Origin: JBBQZU01 sp041749535
GTDB taxonomy: Bacteria > Bacteroidota > Bacteroidia > Flavobacteriales_D > Cryomorphaceae
DNA: 64,000 nt
Direction of reading: 5' to 3'
Assembly (NCBI GenBank): GCA_041749535.1
Contig: JBGTBE010000108.1
Location: 186,001 to 250,000, forward strand
A program made the translations under genes and the position numbers. Shown piece by piece: positions 42,500-51,834 of the stretch. The notes beneath the pieces are model-generated. The model searched no databases. It saw only the letters and a program-made list of their open reading frames with translations, and was not told the DNA's origin. Every line of letters begins with the position of its first letter. Position 1 is the first letter of the stretch.

Positions 42500-43384
42500 A
42501 TGCGAAAGGAAAGAACAAAGGAAAGAAAGCAATTGCTTAAGAAGCTTAAGAATAAGTACCGTCTGGTTCTGATGAATGACGCTACTTTTGAAGAGCGGTT
42601 TTCAGCTTCCATGACCCCACTCAATGTTATTGCTGGTGTAGCGCTGGTTACAGTTATTATATCATCCATCGTAGTTTCCACAATAGTATTTACGCCCGTG
42701 AAGGAGTACATTCCTGGCTACAGCGACACCCAAACAAGAATTAATGCACTCAATGCATCATTGCGGGCCGATTCTCTGGAGAAGGCACAAGCAGTGTATG
42801 CACAATACCTGCAAGATTTAAAACATGTATTAGTTGGAGATATTCTTTCTGATACCTTAACCATAAACCCTCCAGGGAGAAAACCATCTGAAGAGCCAGA
42901 TTTTTCCAGAAGTCCTGAAGATGATAAGTTGAGAAGTGAAATCGAGTCTGAAGAGCGATTTGCACTCACTACCGGGGCAGGCTTATCTTCTGAATCAATC
43001 GGACTTCCGGGTGTGTTCTTTTTTACTCCAATTAGAGGAACCATTACAGCATCGTTCAACCCTGCCAGAGGCCACCTTGGAATTGACCTGGTAGCGCCAG
43101 AAGGAGAGTTGGTGAAGGCAGTGTATGATGGAACTATTATTTTTGCATCCTTTACTGCCGATGGAGGAAATGTAATTTACATTCAGCATCCAAATAATCT
43201 AATTTCGGTTTATAAGCACAACTCTGTGCTGTTGCAAAAAACAGGAAATCAAGTCCAAGCAGGCCAATCAATTGCTATTATGGGGAATACGGGCGAATTT
43301 ACAGATGGTCCACATCTTCACTTTGAGCTGTGGTATGACGGCACAGCCTTGAATCCTCAGGATTTTATTGCTTTTTCAAATTGA
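42500..43384 (+). CDS. M23 family peptidoglycan endopeptidase, membrane anchored
   Basis: The 294-residue protein has a basic N-terminus, one membrane helix (about residues 42-66), a linker with heptad-like spacing, and a LytM/M23 domain (about 175-294). The zinc ligands are intact: GHLGID (HxxxD) and HLHFE (HxH). It should therefore cut peptide cross-links in the periplasm, unlike the EnvC-like protein in this window. The start at 42500 lies 111 bases from the porW GTG on the other strand. A GH3 gene follows after only 6 bases. Confidence 0.93.
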   Translation: MRKERTKERKQLLKKLKNKYRLVLMNDATFEERFSASMTPLNVIAGVALVTVIISSIVVSTIVFTPVKEYIPGYSDTQTRINALNASLRADSLEKAQAVYAQYLQDLKHVLVGDILSDTLTINPPGRKPSEEPDFSRSPEDDKLRSEIESEERFALTTGAGLSSESIGLPGVFFFTPIRGTITASFNPARGHLGIDLVAPEGELVKAVYDGTIIFASFTADGGNVIYIQHPNNLISVYKHNSVLLQKTGNQVQAGQSIAIMGNTGEFTDGPHLHFELWYDGTALNPQDFIAFSN

Positions 43385-43390
43385 ACTTTT

Positions 43391-44890
43391 ATGGGTGTAA
43401 AAGCATTTTTGAGCATACCATTGGCGAAGTGGACAAGGTGGAAAGTAGATCGGTGGAAATTGAATGCCGTGACCACCCAGAGGGCATTACTGCTCCTTCT
43501 TGTAAAGGCAGCTCAGAAAACAGCCTTTGGGCGAGACCATAGCTTTAACCGCATTTCAGATTATGACACTTTCAAGCTCAATGTTCCAATCAGGGAGTAT
43601 GAAGGGCTAAAAGATTATATAGAAAAGATCAAATTGGGTGAGCCCGATATTTTGTGGCCCGAACGACCCATCTATTTTTCGAAAACATCAGGAACCACTT
43701 CAGGGGTAAAGTACATACCCATAACCCGCGAATCGCTGCCATACCACATTGAAGCTGCGAGAAACGCTCTCTTACTCTACGTAGCCCAAACCGGCACTGG
43801 CTCTTTTGCAGATGGGAAGATGATTTTTCTTCAAGGGAGCCCAGAACTCACCGATACCAATGGCATAGCAACGGGAAGGCTTTCGGGAATTGTGGCCCAC
43901 CACGTGCCAGGGTATTTGCAAAAAAACAGACTCCCAAGCTTCGAAACAAATTGTATTGAGGATTGGGAATCGAAGGTGGATGGAATTATTGAAGAAACGA
44001 TTCACCAGGATATGACCCTTATTTCGGGCATACCCAGCTGGGTGCAGCATTATTTCGAAAAATTACTCCTTAAAAGTGGAAAGAAGAATGTTCTTGAAGT
44101 ATTTCCTAATTTTTCACTCTTTGTCTATGGAGGCGTAAATTTTGAGCCCTACAGGGCTAGGTTTGAATCATTGATTGGTGCACGGGTTCACAGCATAGAA
44201 ACTTATCCTGCCAGCGAAGGCTTTATCGCTTTTCAGGATGACCAAAACGACAATTCTCTTCTCTTGAATACAGATGCAGGAATGTTTTTCGAATTTATTC
44301 CCGCAGAAAATTATTTTGACAAAAATCCACCTAGATTTGCTCTTTGGGAGGTGAAGACCGGAGTTAATTACGCAATTATTCTTTCTACCAATGCAGGATT
44401 ATGGGCGTATAGTATTGGTGATACTGTTAAGTTTACATCCCTGCGTCCGTATAAATTATTGGTGACTGGCAGAATTAAGCACTTCACTTCTGCATTTGGT
44501 GAACATGTAATTGCCGAAGAGGTAGAAGAATCAATGCGAAAGGTTATTCAGGAATATGGTGGAGAGGTGATTGAATTTACAGTCGCACCTCAACTTAATC
44601 CCCCAGATGGACTTCCTTATCATGAGTGGCTGATTTCATTTGCCGAAATGCCTGCAGATATGGTCGCTTTTTCAGCCTTTCTTGACAATCAAATGCAGAA
44701 AAGAAACATCTATTATGCTGATCTTATTAAGGGAAAAATTCTTCGTCCACTGCTTATAACATCGCTACAGAAAGATGCGTTTAGCTTTTACATGAAGTCA
44801 CAAGGCAAAATGGGTGGCCAGAATAAAGTTCCTCGCTTAGGAAATGACAGGAAGGCTGCTGATATTCTCTCCCAATGGAAATTAGATTGA
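43391..44890 (+). CDS. GH3 auxin-responsive-promoter family adenylate-forming enzyme
   Basis: The 499-residue protein fits the GH3 family of acyl-adenylating enzymes. The phosphate-binding motif reads KTSGTTSGVKYIP (about residues 98-110), and a later segment GARVHSIETYPASEG corresponds to the ANL-type A5 region. Plant members join amino acids to hormones. Bacterial members are common in Bacteroidota but their substrates are unknown. No membrane segment is visible. The stop codon overlaps the next ATG by one base (TGATG), so it is translated together with the VWA protein; it lies 6 bases after the M23 gene. Confidence 0.93.
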   Translation: MGVKAFLSIPLAKWTRWKVDRWKLNAVTTQRALLLLLVKAAQKTAFGRDHSFNRISDYDTFKLNVPIREYEGLKDYIEKIKLGEPDILWPERPIYFSKTSGTTSGVKYIPITRESLPYHIEAARNALLLYVAQTGTGSFADGKMIFLQGSPELTDTNGIATGRLSGIVAHHVPGYLQKNRLPSFETNCIEDWESKVDGIIEETIHQDMTLISGIPSWVQHYFEKLLLKSGKKNVLEVFPNFSLFVYGGVNFEPYRARFESLIGARVHSIETYPASEGFIAFQDDQNDNSLLLNTDAGMFFEFIPAENYFDKNPPRFALWEVKTGVNYAIILSTNAGLWAYSIGDTVKFTSLRPYKLLVTGRIKHFTSAFGEHVIAEEVEESMRKVIQEYGGEVIEFTVAPQLNPPDGLPYHEWLISFAEMPADMVAFSAFLDNQMQKRNIYYADLIKGKILRPLLITSLQKDAFSFYMKSQGKMGGQNKVPRLGNDRKAADILSQWKLD

Positions 44891-46227
44891 TGAGCTTAGC
44901 ACTGTTGGTGCATTTAAATTTTCAGTCATCCGCACAGCTAATTATGTCCCCAACGTCGCACGACTTCGGCCAGCTGGGTGTTTCAGGCCCCAATTGGGTA
45001 GATGTAAAACTCACCAATAACGGTAAGAAAGAAGTTGTAATCTTCAGGGTAGAATGTCCGGATCATGTTGTAGTGGAGATGAGCTCAAAGATAATTCCGC
45101 CAGATAGCGCTGCATACATAAGATTGCTATATAATCCTGTTCATAAGGGCTCATTCCGTGAAATGTTTTCAATATTTACAAGCGCTTGGGAGCGCCCTGA
45201 ATTGTTTAGCATTTCTGGTGAGAGCACATTTGTATCAGAATCCTTTTCGGCTTGTCCAAACTTTGAAGCCCTCCCGGGAGGAACTCCGAAACAGATATAT
45301 GTTGCTGTATCAGGCTCATCTGCATCAAACAGTTTGGAAGGTGTAGAGTTGGATGTTTATCAAAACGGTAGAATACATAGTTCTACCCGTACCAATGTTG
45401 ATGGAGAAGCTCTGCTAAATTTAGTACCGGGTAGGTATTTTTTCGTATTTAAAAATAAAACGCACGAACTTGACAGTGCCATCTATATTCACGGATGGAA
45501 TCAGAGATTAATTTTATCCATTCATGATGATATAGAGCCATCTGTAGGGGATGACATTGATCATTCTGAGAATGCACGAAAGGCAGAGAATATAGAATCG
45601 GTTTCTACACCTGTTTTTGATGGGATTGACAATCTGATGCCTTCGTCAGATTCCGATTCGGGGCTTTTAGGTAAAGAGTTTAGACCTGTGAATATTGTGT
45701 TCTTAGTAGACGTTTCATCATCAATGCAGCACGGAGAGAAGCTCGAACTTCTCAAAATTGCCATGACGGGTTTGCTGGACGTTTTGAGACCTGGAGATAA
45801 ATTTACTTTAATCAGCTATGCCAATGATAGCAAGGTGCTGATTGAAACCAATGCATTTCTCAATAAGTCGGCTTGTGGTAGTGCGATCGCCAATCTGCAA
45901 GCTGGGGGCGGTACCGAAGGGGCAAAAGCCATTGACATTGCTGGCAAAAAGGTGCTTGAGCATATGATCGAAGGAGGACATAACCAGTTGGTAATTGCAA
46001 CCGATGGGGCATTTAAGGAGGGTGGCGCTCAGGCAAAAAGGCTGAGCAGACACTATCAGCGCAATGGTGTTTTGACATCGGTGCTAGGCATCAAGTGCAG
46101 TAAGGCCGGATATATAGAAATGTCGGCAGTGGCAGAAGCGGGTGGTGGCAGATTCATCGCAATAAACAATGTTCAGGATGCCGGTCAAAGCATGGTCGAC
46201 GAAATCAAGAGCAGTTCGCGCAAATAG
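44890..46227 (+). CDS. exported von Willebrand factor A domain protein
   Basis: The 445-residue protein has a short signal peptide (MSLALLVHLNFQSSAQ). An N-terminal immunoglobulin-like segment (SPTSHDFGQLGVSGP onward, resembling the Hydin/DUF1573-type beta sandwich) is followed by a second beta domain, and then a VWA domain from about residue 270 to the end. The metal-ion-dependent adhesion site is complete: DVSSSM, a Thr in the GGGTEG loop and the Asp in IATDGAF. VWA domains bind protein partners through a divalent metal. I chose the ATG at 44890, which forms a TGATG overlap with the GH3 stop, over the one at 44875. The partner is unknown. Confidence 0.85.
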   Translation: MSLALLVHLNFQSSAQLIMSPTSHDFGQLGVSGPNWVDVKLTNNGKKEVVIFRVECPDHVVVEMSSKIIPPDSAAYIRLLYNPVHKGSFREMFSIFTSAWERPELFSISGESTFVSESFSACPNFEALPGGTPKQIYVAVSGSSASNSLEGVELDVYQNGRIHSSTRTNVDGEALLNLVPGRYFFVFKNKTHELDSAIYIHGWNQRLILSIHDDIEPSVGDDIDHSENARKAENIESVSTPVFDGIDNLMPSSDSDSGLLGKEFRPVNIVFLVDVSSSMQHGEKLELLKIAMTGLLDVLRPGDKFTLISYANDSKVLIETNAFLNKSACGSAIANLQAGGGTEGAKAIDIAGKKVLEHMIEGGHNQLVIATDGAFKEGGAQAKRLSRHYQRNGVLTSVLGIKCSKAGYIEMSAVAEAGGGRFIAINNVQDAGQSMVDEIKSSSRK

Positions 46228-46251
46228 TAATTGCTTAAACGACCCTTTAGC

Positions 46252-46259
46252 TATCTTTG
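46252..46259 (+). promoter_or_regulatory. promoter of dxr (-33 TTG and -7 TATCTTTG)
   Basis: TATCTTTG is a perfect TAnnTTTG box. A TTG at 46231-46233 lies 18 bases upstream, which is the expected -33 spacing. The dxr ATG lies 8 bases after the box, so the leader is only a few bases or absent. It is the best-formed promoter I found in the window. Confidence 0.75.
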
Positions 46260-46267
46260 TGCCCTGA

Positions 46268-47452
46268 ATGAGAGACAACTCCTTGAAGAATATTGCTATT
46301 CTTGGTTCTACAGGCTCAATTGGCAAACAAGCATTGGAGGTTATTGCATCCAATCCTGCTGAGTTTAAAGTGGAAGTTTTAACTGCACGTCGCAATGTTG
46401 AGTTGCTGGCTGAGCAGGCGCTCGCCTTCATGCCAAATGTGGTGGTAATTGAAAGCCCTGAAAGATATGAATGGCTGAAGAACATGCTTTTTCCGAAAGG
46501 AATTAAAGTCTATTGTGGCGCGGAAGCTATTTCTGATGTTGTACAAATGGAAGGCGTTGATGTTGTACTGACAGCACTTGTGGGCTTTGCTGGCCTTATA
46601 CCAACCATGAAGGCCATTGATGCGGGAAAGAGTATTGCACTTGCAAACAAAGAAACCCTTGTAGTCGCAGGAGAGTTGGTAACCAATGCTGCAAAACGGG
46701 CTGGGGTGAATATCTATCCGGTAGATTCTGAGCATTCTGCAATCTTTCAATGCATCACAGGCGAGTTTCACAATAAGATTGAGAAGATATATTTGACAGC
46801 ATCAGGGGGCCCCTTTCGAGGTAAAACCCTGAAAGAGCTAGAGTCGGTAACCAAGAGCCAAGCACTCAAACACCCAAATTGGGATATGGGTGCAAAAATT
46901 ACAATTGACTCGGCCAGCATGATGAATAAAGGACTGGAGGTAATCGAAGCAAAATGGTTGTTTGGACTCAAGCCAGAGCAAATTGATGTAATAGTACACC
47001 CACAATCCATCATTCACAGCATTGTGCAGTTTGAAGATGGTAGTATGAAAGCGCAAATGGGACTTCCAGACATGAAACTTCCCATTCAATATTCATTGAG
47101 TTATCCCAATAGAATTCGTAACACTTTCCCTAGGTTCAATTTCTTAAACTATCCCACACTGAGCTTTGAGCCGGCAGATTATAGTACTTTTAGAAATCTA
47201 AAGCTGGCTTTTGATGCCATGAATAGAGGTGGCAACGCGCCTTGCGTTCTCAATGCAGCAAATGAAATTGCTGTACAATCTTTTCTTGACGATAAGATTT
47301 CATTCGCTAGAATGCCGGATATGATTGAGTATTGCCTTGCTGAAATTCCATTTGCTGGAAAGCTTACGCTCGATGAATACATACAAACTGATAAAGAGAC
47401 CCGGGCATTCGCTGCAGCACACCTGCTGAAGGCCAACGGGGTAAATCACTGA
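46268..47452 (+). CDS. dxr: 1-deoxy-D-xylulose-5-phosphate reductoisomerase
   Basis: The 394-residue enzyme turns 1-deoxy-D-xylulose 5-phosphate into 2-C-methyl-erythritol 4-phosphate with NADPH, the committed step of the non-mevalonate isoprenoid pathway. NADPH binding is shown by ILGSTGSIGKQ at the N-terminus. The metal and substrate residues lie in YPVDSEHSAIFQ, the TASGGPFRGK loop, and the HPNWDMGAKITIDSASMMNKG and AQMGLPDMKLPIQY blocks. The length is standard. rseP follows 9 bases after the stop, an order common in bacteria. Confidence 0.97.
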   Translation: MRDNSLKNIAILGSTGSIGKQALEVIASNPAEFKVEVLTARRNVELLAEQALAFMPNVVVIESPERYEWLKNMLFPKGIKVYCGAEAISDVVQMEGVDVVLTALVGFAGLIPTMKAIDAGKSIALANKETLVVAGELVTNAAKRAGVNIYPVDSEHSAIFQCITGEFHNKIEKIYLTASGGPFRGKTLKELESVTKSQALKHPNWDMGAKITIDSASMMNKGLEVIEAKWLFGLKPEQIDVIVHPQSIIHSIVQFEDGSMKAQMGLPDMKLPIQYSLSYPNRIRNTFPRFNFLNYPTLSFEPADYSTFRNLKLAFDAMNRGGNAPCVLNAANEIAVQSFLDDKISFARMPDMIEYCLAEIPFAGKLTLDEYIQTDKETRAFAAAHLLKANGVNH

Positions 47453-47461
47453 ACATAGAAC

Positions 47462-48787
47462 ATGACAGAAATTCTGATAAAAGCATCACAATTCGTTTTG
47501 AGTTTGTCCTTACTAATTGTGCTTCATGAGTTGGGACACTTTATCCCAGCTAGAATATTCAAAACAAGGGTGGAGAAATTCTATCTCTTCTTTGACCCGT
47601 GGTTCTCGATTTTTAAAAAGAAAATCGGCCAGACTGAATATGGAATCGGATGGCTGCCTTTGGGTGGATACGTGAAGATTTCGGGCATGATAGACGAATC
47701 TATGGATACGGAACAAATGAAACAGCCAGCAAAGCCATGGGAATTCAGATCTAAGCCAGCTTGGCAGCGGCTTATCATCATGGTAGGAGGGGTAACGGTC
47801 AATATAATTTTAGCATTTTTCATCTACGCTATGATGCTTTTCGCATGGGGCAAAGAGTACATTCCAAATGAGAATCTTACCTATGGTGTTTATGCTGATT
47901 CGCTAATGCTGGAAAATGGACTTAAACATGGAGATAAGATTATCACTGTGAATGATGAGCGTCCGGAGGTATTGGGCGATGTATTTCAAAAAATCCTCGT
48001 AGGTGGTGCGAGAATTCTGGAAGTGGAAAGAGATGGAATGAGCCAACGTATTGAGCTGCCGGCTGATATTGACCAGGAATTGCTAAGAAGAGGTACCCCT
48101 AGAATTTTTGAAGAGCGATATCCGGCTTACGTGGATTCGGTGTTGTCAGGATCAATTGCCGAAACAGCCGGTTTGAGAAAAGGCGATAGGATGCTTTCGG
48201 TTAATGGCAAAGAAACGGCCTTTATTCCCGATTTGCTCTACATTTTGCAAGCCAACAAAGGCGGAGAAGCCACAATAGTTGTTGAGAGAGATGGCGTTGA
48301 AGTTAATCTTACCGCAGATGTAGGTGAGGATGGCAAACTCGGCTTCGGGTATAAGCCAGGACTGGATTTTCTGGAAACCAGCAAGCATACATACGGGTTT
48401 TTTGAAAGCTTTCCGGAAGGTGTAAAAGAAGGCGCTACTATCGTCGTTTCATACGTACAGTCTCTCAAACTTTTATTTAGTTCTGAAGGCGTAAAACAGG
48501 TTGGCGGGTTTCTAACAATAGGTAATCTTTTTGATAATAAATGGAACTGGCAACGGTTTTGGAGTATGACTGCGTTCCTTTCTATCATACTAGCAGTGAT
48601 GAATATTCTTCCCATCCCCGCTTTGGATGGTGGCCACGTTATGTTCCTGCTTTATGAAATGATAGCTGGTAGAGAACCAAATCAAAAGTTTCTTGAATAC
48701 GCCCAATACGCCGGTCTAGCATTGCTCTTGACACTTTTATTGTATGCCAATGGCATGGATGTTGTCAGGCATTTGTTTAAGGGATAA
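47462..48787 (+). CDS. rseP: RseP-type site-2 protease (RIP metalloprotease)
   Basis: The 441-residue membrane protease has the zinc site HELGH at residues 22-26 in the first helix and the third-ligand motif ALDGGH near residue 385 in a C-terminal helix. The PDZ-like region between them covers about residues 130-290, the clearest part being ETAGLRKGDRMLSVNG. It cuts membrane-anchored anti-sigma factors or other single-pass proteins inside the membrane. Family members usually pair with a site-1 protease, not seen here. It lies 9 bases after dxr. Confidence 0.96.
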   Translation: MTEILIKASQFVLSLSLLIVLHELGHFIPARIFKTRVEKFYLFFDPWFSIFKKKIGQTEYGIGWLPLGGYVKISGMIDESMDTEQMKQPAKPWEFRSKPAWQRLIIMVGGVTVNIILAFFIYAMMLFAWGKEYIPNENLTYGVYADSLMLENGLKHGDKIITVNDERPEVLGDVFQKILVGGARILEVERDGMSQRIELPADIDQELLRRGTPRIFEERYPAYVDSVLSGSIAETAGLRKGDRMLSVNGKETAFIPDLLYILQANKGGEATIVVERDGVEVNLTADVGEDGKLGFGYKPGLDFLETSKHTYGFFESFPEGVKEGATIVVSYVQSLKLLFSSEGVKQVGGFLTIGNLFDNKWNWQRFWSMTAFLSIILAVMNILPIPALDGGHVMFLLYEMIAGREPNQKFLEYAQYAGLALLLTLLLYANGMDVVRHLFKG

Positions 48788-48846
48788 ATTTGAGTCGTAA
48801 CATATGAGATAGTCGGCGCGTATATCCCGTCAAACCCCCGTAGAGC

Positions 48847-49203
48847 ATGAACACAGAAGCTATAGATGTAGAAGGACTCAGAAGATTATCAGGAAACGAT
48901 AATGTCTTTATTACTGAAATCCTAAAGCTATATGCTGACCGAACAGTACGTGATATTGAAGAATTGAATGCTGCTCGACAAGCTGCTGATTGGAATGCTG
49001 TAAGATTTATAGTTCACCGAATGCGCTCGGCCTCCGTACCACTGGGCTTGAAGCAGTTGGTGGTTTTGCTCAAAAAAGTGGAATTGGGAATTAAGGATGG
49101 TGAAATGCCTTCATGCCTTGAAATCCATTTAGACGAAATTTGCGTAATTACCCAGAATGCAATTGACGACGCACGTACAAAATTGGCTCTGGTTTCAGCC
49201 TAG
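48847..49203 (+). CDS. stand-alone HPt (histidine phosphotransfer) domain protein
   Basis: The 118-residue all-helical protein matches the HPt fold. The phospho-accepting His57 lies in VHRMRSASVPLG, corresponding to the usual HxLKGSAxxLG, with Arg in place of the common Lys. No kinase domain is attached. HPt proteins pass phosphate between receiver domains. The CheY-like receiver 21 bases downstream is the obvious partner, and no hybrid kinase is in the window. Confidence 0.85.
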   Translation: MNTEAIDVEGLRRLSGNDNVFITEILKLYADRTVRDIEELNAARQAADWNAVRFIVHRMRSASVPLGLKQLVVLLKKVELGIKDGEMPSCLEIHLDEICVITQNAIDDARTKLALVSA

Positions 49204-49223
49204 AACTTTAATGGCAAAGCGCA

Positions 49224-49595
49224 ATGGCTGAAAAAGAGAGAATACTGTTGGTTGATGATGAGATCATCACCCTCAAGATTACTAGAAAATTATTAATGGA
49301 GTCTGGCTATTTGGTGGAGATGGCTTCCAGCTCACCTGAAGCGATGAAAATGATGGGAAAACGCAAGTATAATCTTGTGATCGTTGACATTACAATGCCA
49401 TCAATTAGCGGTTTTGATTTAATTCAGCTCATGCAGAGTTTTGATTACAACGTACCCGTTATCTTTTTGAGCAATAGTGACAATGATTGGACTATAGAAG
49501 AAGCGTACAGCATTGGCGCAAAGCGCTTCGTAAGCAAAGAGAAGGAGTTCAATTTCCTTCCTGCGATTGTCAAAGAGATTCTTTCTGAAGCGTAA
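49224..49595 (+). CDS. single-domain CheY-like response regulator
   Basis: The 123-residue protein is only a receiver domain. The acid pocket is Asp11-Asp12-Glu13 (LLVDDE), the phosphorylated residue is Asp55 (LVIVDITMP), the switch residue is Ser83 (FLSNS), and Lys105 completes the site. There is no output domain, so it must act by binding another protein, or pass phosphate to the HPt protein encoded just upstream. Confidence 0.93.
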   Translation: MAEKERILLVDDEIITLKITRKLLMESGYLVEMASSSPEAMKMMGKRKYNLVIVDITMPSISGFDLIQLMQSFDYNVPVIFLSNSDNDWTIEEAYSIGAKRFVSKEKEFNFLPAIVKEILSEA

Positions 49596-49632
49596 ATTCT
49601 AGTTCGGTTTCTTTACATTCGCCAGACTGTTC

Positions 49633-50586
49633 ATGAAACCAATTCCCGCACCCCCGAGTATCTGTTTGAATTGTGGATATAATATTGATCCATCTTTCGA
49701 CTATTGTCCCAATTGTGGACAGCACATCAGAGAACCCAGGCTTCCTCTAAAAAGATTTATTGCTGACTTTTTTCAAGATTACCTGGCGCTGGACTCACGC
49801 ATTCCAAAAAGCTTGAAAAATCTTATCATCAAGCCAGGATTAATGACGCGGGAATTCAATTTCGGAAAGCGAATCTCGTATATTCCACCGTTCAGGTTGT
49901 TTATTTTCACAAGCTTTATTTACTTCTTTGCCCTTGCATGGGTAGCACCCGATGAATCGTTTAAGCTAGACATTGATCCAGAACAAATTGAATTCAATCT
50001 TTCTGACTCATTGGATGTTGAGCTTCCCTTAATAATTGACTCCCTCGCGATTCGTGATTCTCTGCTTCCAGGTAATCCTGAATTGAATGATGCAATGGGT
50101 GTACAAAACGCTATAATTCAGGTTGATACAACCGGAATGGAGAATGTGGGAATGAATGAGATAGAAGAATTTATAATTTCAAAGCTCAAAAGGATAAATG
50201 AAAGACCAGAGCTTTTTAAAGAATCCCTTTTCAATGCTCTTTCCATTACAGTTTTCTTTCTGCTCCCTGTATTTGGAATGATTCTTTGGCTCACCCACTT
50301 CAGGAAAAGCCCTTATTTCGTTGAGCATTTGGTGTACAGTGCCCACTTTCACACCTTCATATTTATGCTGTTTTTGTTTATGCTAATTGCTTCTAAATTA
50401 GGCTTTACTGAATATTGGCTTCTCATTCCAGTAAGCTATATTTATTTTATTTTATCCTTGAGAACGGCATACAATCAGTCAGTAGGGAAGGCCATCACTA
50501 AGTCCTTAATCATTGTTCCGATGTATACGTTTCTACTGAGTTTGTCTCTGATACTTGCGGTTCTTGCTGGTGCCTATATTGTCTAG
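49633..50586 (+). CDS. DUF3667 membrane protein with zinc ribbon
   Basis: The 317-residue protein begins with a zinc ribbon (ICLNCGYNIDPSFDYCPNCG, two CxxC pairs at residues 11-30). The conserved RFIADFFQDYLALDSRIPKS segment of DUF3667 follows, then membrane helices at about 88-108, 195-215, 235-262 and 290-315. The family is found mainly in Bacteroidota and has no known function. It starts 37 bases after the receiver gene. Confidence 0.88.
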   Translation: MKPIPAPPSICLNCGYNIDPSFDYCPNCGQHIREPRLPLKRFIADFFQDYLALDSRIPKSLKNLIIKPGLMTREFNFGKRISYIPPFRLFIFTSFIYFFALAWVAPDESFKLDIDPEQIEFNLSDSLDVELPLIIDSLAIRDSLLPGNPELNDAMGVQNAIIQVDTTGMENVGMNEIEEFIISKLKRINERPELFKESLFNALSITVFFLLPVFGMILWLTHFRKSPYFVEHLVYSAHFHTFIFMLFLFMLIASKLGFTEYWLLIPVSYIYFILSLRTAYNQSVGKAITKSLIIVPMYTFLLSLSLILAVLAGAYIV

Positions 50587-50604
50587 TCCGGGTATATTTG
50601 AGTT

Positions 50605-51693
50605 ATGAATGTAATTTTGGGTCAAGGCATTGCGGGTACCTTGTTGGCGATCAGGCTAATACAAAAAGGAGAAAGAGTTGTTGTAATTGATAATGGACAC
50701 AGAAACTCTAGTTCTGCTGTGGCAGCCGGGTTGTGGAATCCCATAGTTTTCAGGCGGATAAATAAAAGCTGGATGGCTGATGAGTTTTGCGCTGAACTGG
50801 AAACTTTCTATCCTGCTTTGGAGATTTTACTTGGGGCTAAATTCTATTACCCTATAACAGTGTGCCGCTTACACTCTAGCCTACATGAATCTGAGCTGTG
50901 GGCTGATAAAAGAAATTGGGAAGAATTCGAAAAGTTTCTTGGTGAAACATGTACGGATTTTTCCGTGCGCTATCCTTATTCAGAAGAGGCTCCACATGGT
51001 GCTTCTTTTGTAAAGCATACGGGCTATTTGGACTTACCTGTTCTACTTGAAGCTGGCCGAAAGTATTTCAATGACAAGGCCTTATACCTTGAAGACAGCA
51101 TTTCTTTGATGAATCCTTCAATTGAATTGGATCAATTCGAATTCGATGGGATCAAGCCAAAAAGAATAATTGATTGCAGGGGATATAGTTCTGCCGGGGA
51201 GAAATGTTTTTCCTGGCTTCCCTTTGGCCTCACTAAAGGCGAAGTTTTAACCATAAAGTGCGACCAACTAAGGCTAAACGATGTTTACAGTGCAGGTTTT
51301 TTTATTCTTCCACTTGGTAATAACCTCTATCGTGTGGGAGCAACTTTTAATTGGTCCGACAAGGATCAAATCCCAACGGAAAAAGGTAGGGAAGACCTCT
51401 TAAACAAGCTTCGGCGCTGGATGAAAATAGATTTCGAAGTGGTGGATCACAAGGCTGGGGTGCGGCCAACTGTTCAAGACAGACGACCCCTTTTAGGCAG
51501 GCACCCTAATTTCGATAACTTATATATATTCAATGGATTAGGGACTAAGGGAGTGCTTTTAGCGCCTTGGCTTTCTGCTCATTTTTGTGACTTTCTCATG
51601 AATGGGAGTGAGCTGCTTTCTGAAGTAAATATTAGCAGATTTGAACATCTTATTGGTACCGAGCATCCTCAGATCAATTATCCTATTGGTTAG
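50605..51693 (+). CDS. FAD-dependent oxidoreductase, DAO (glycine/D-amino acid oxidase) family
   Basis: The 362-residue protein has the FAD Rossmann motif VILGQGIAGTLLA at its N-terminus (GxGxxG), followed by an acidic end of strand two (VVVIDNG). A second FAD contact lies near the C-terminus (YIFNGLGTKGVLLAPWLS). It belongs to the DAO-type flavoenzymes that oxidise amines or amino acids. The substrate cannot be predicted. It lies 18 bases after the DUF3667 gene. Confidence 0.9.
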   Translation: MNVILGQGIAGTLLAIRLIQKGERVVVIDNGHRNSSSAVAAGLWNPIVFRRINKSWMADEFCAELETFYPALEILLGAKFYYPITVCRLHSSLHESELWADKRNWEEFEKFLGETCTDFSVRYPYSEEAPHGASFVKHTGYLDLPVLLEAGRKYFNDKALYLEDSISLMNPSIELDQFEFDGIKPKRIIDCRGYSSAGEKCFSWLPFGLTKGEVLTIKCDQLRLNDVYSAGFFILPLGNNLYRVGATFNWSDKDQIPTEKGREDLLNKLRRWMKIDFEVVDHKAGVRPTVQDRRPLLGRHPNFDNLYIFNGLGTKGVLLAPWLSAHFCDFLMNGSELLSEVNISRFEHLIGTEHPQINYPIG

Positions 51694-51834
51694 ATTCCGA
51701 TTGCATTCAGAGTCCAAATCTTCTACTCACTACACCCTGTTAACATTTCCACACACCTCGTGTTTATACGCGTGGTTTGGCAGTTAACTTTATGGTTTCA
51801 TCATTATCAGGACAATTTGGAAGCTAGTAACAGA

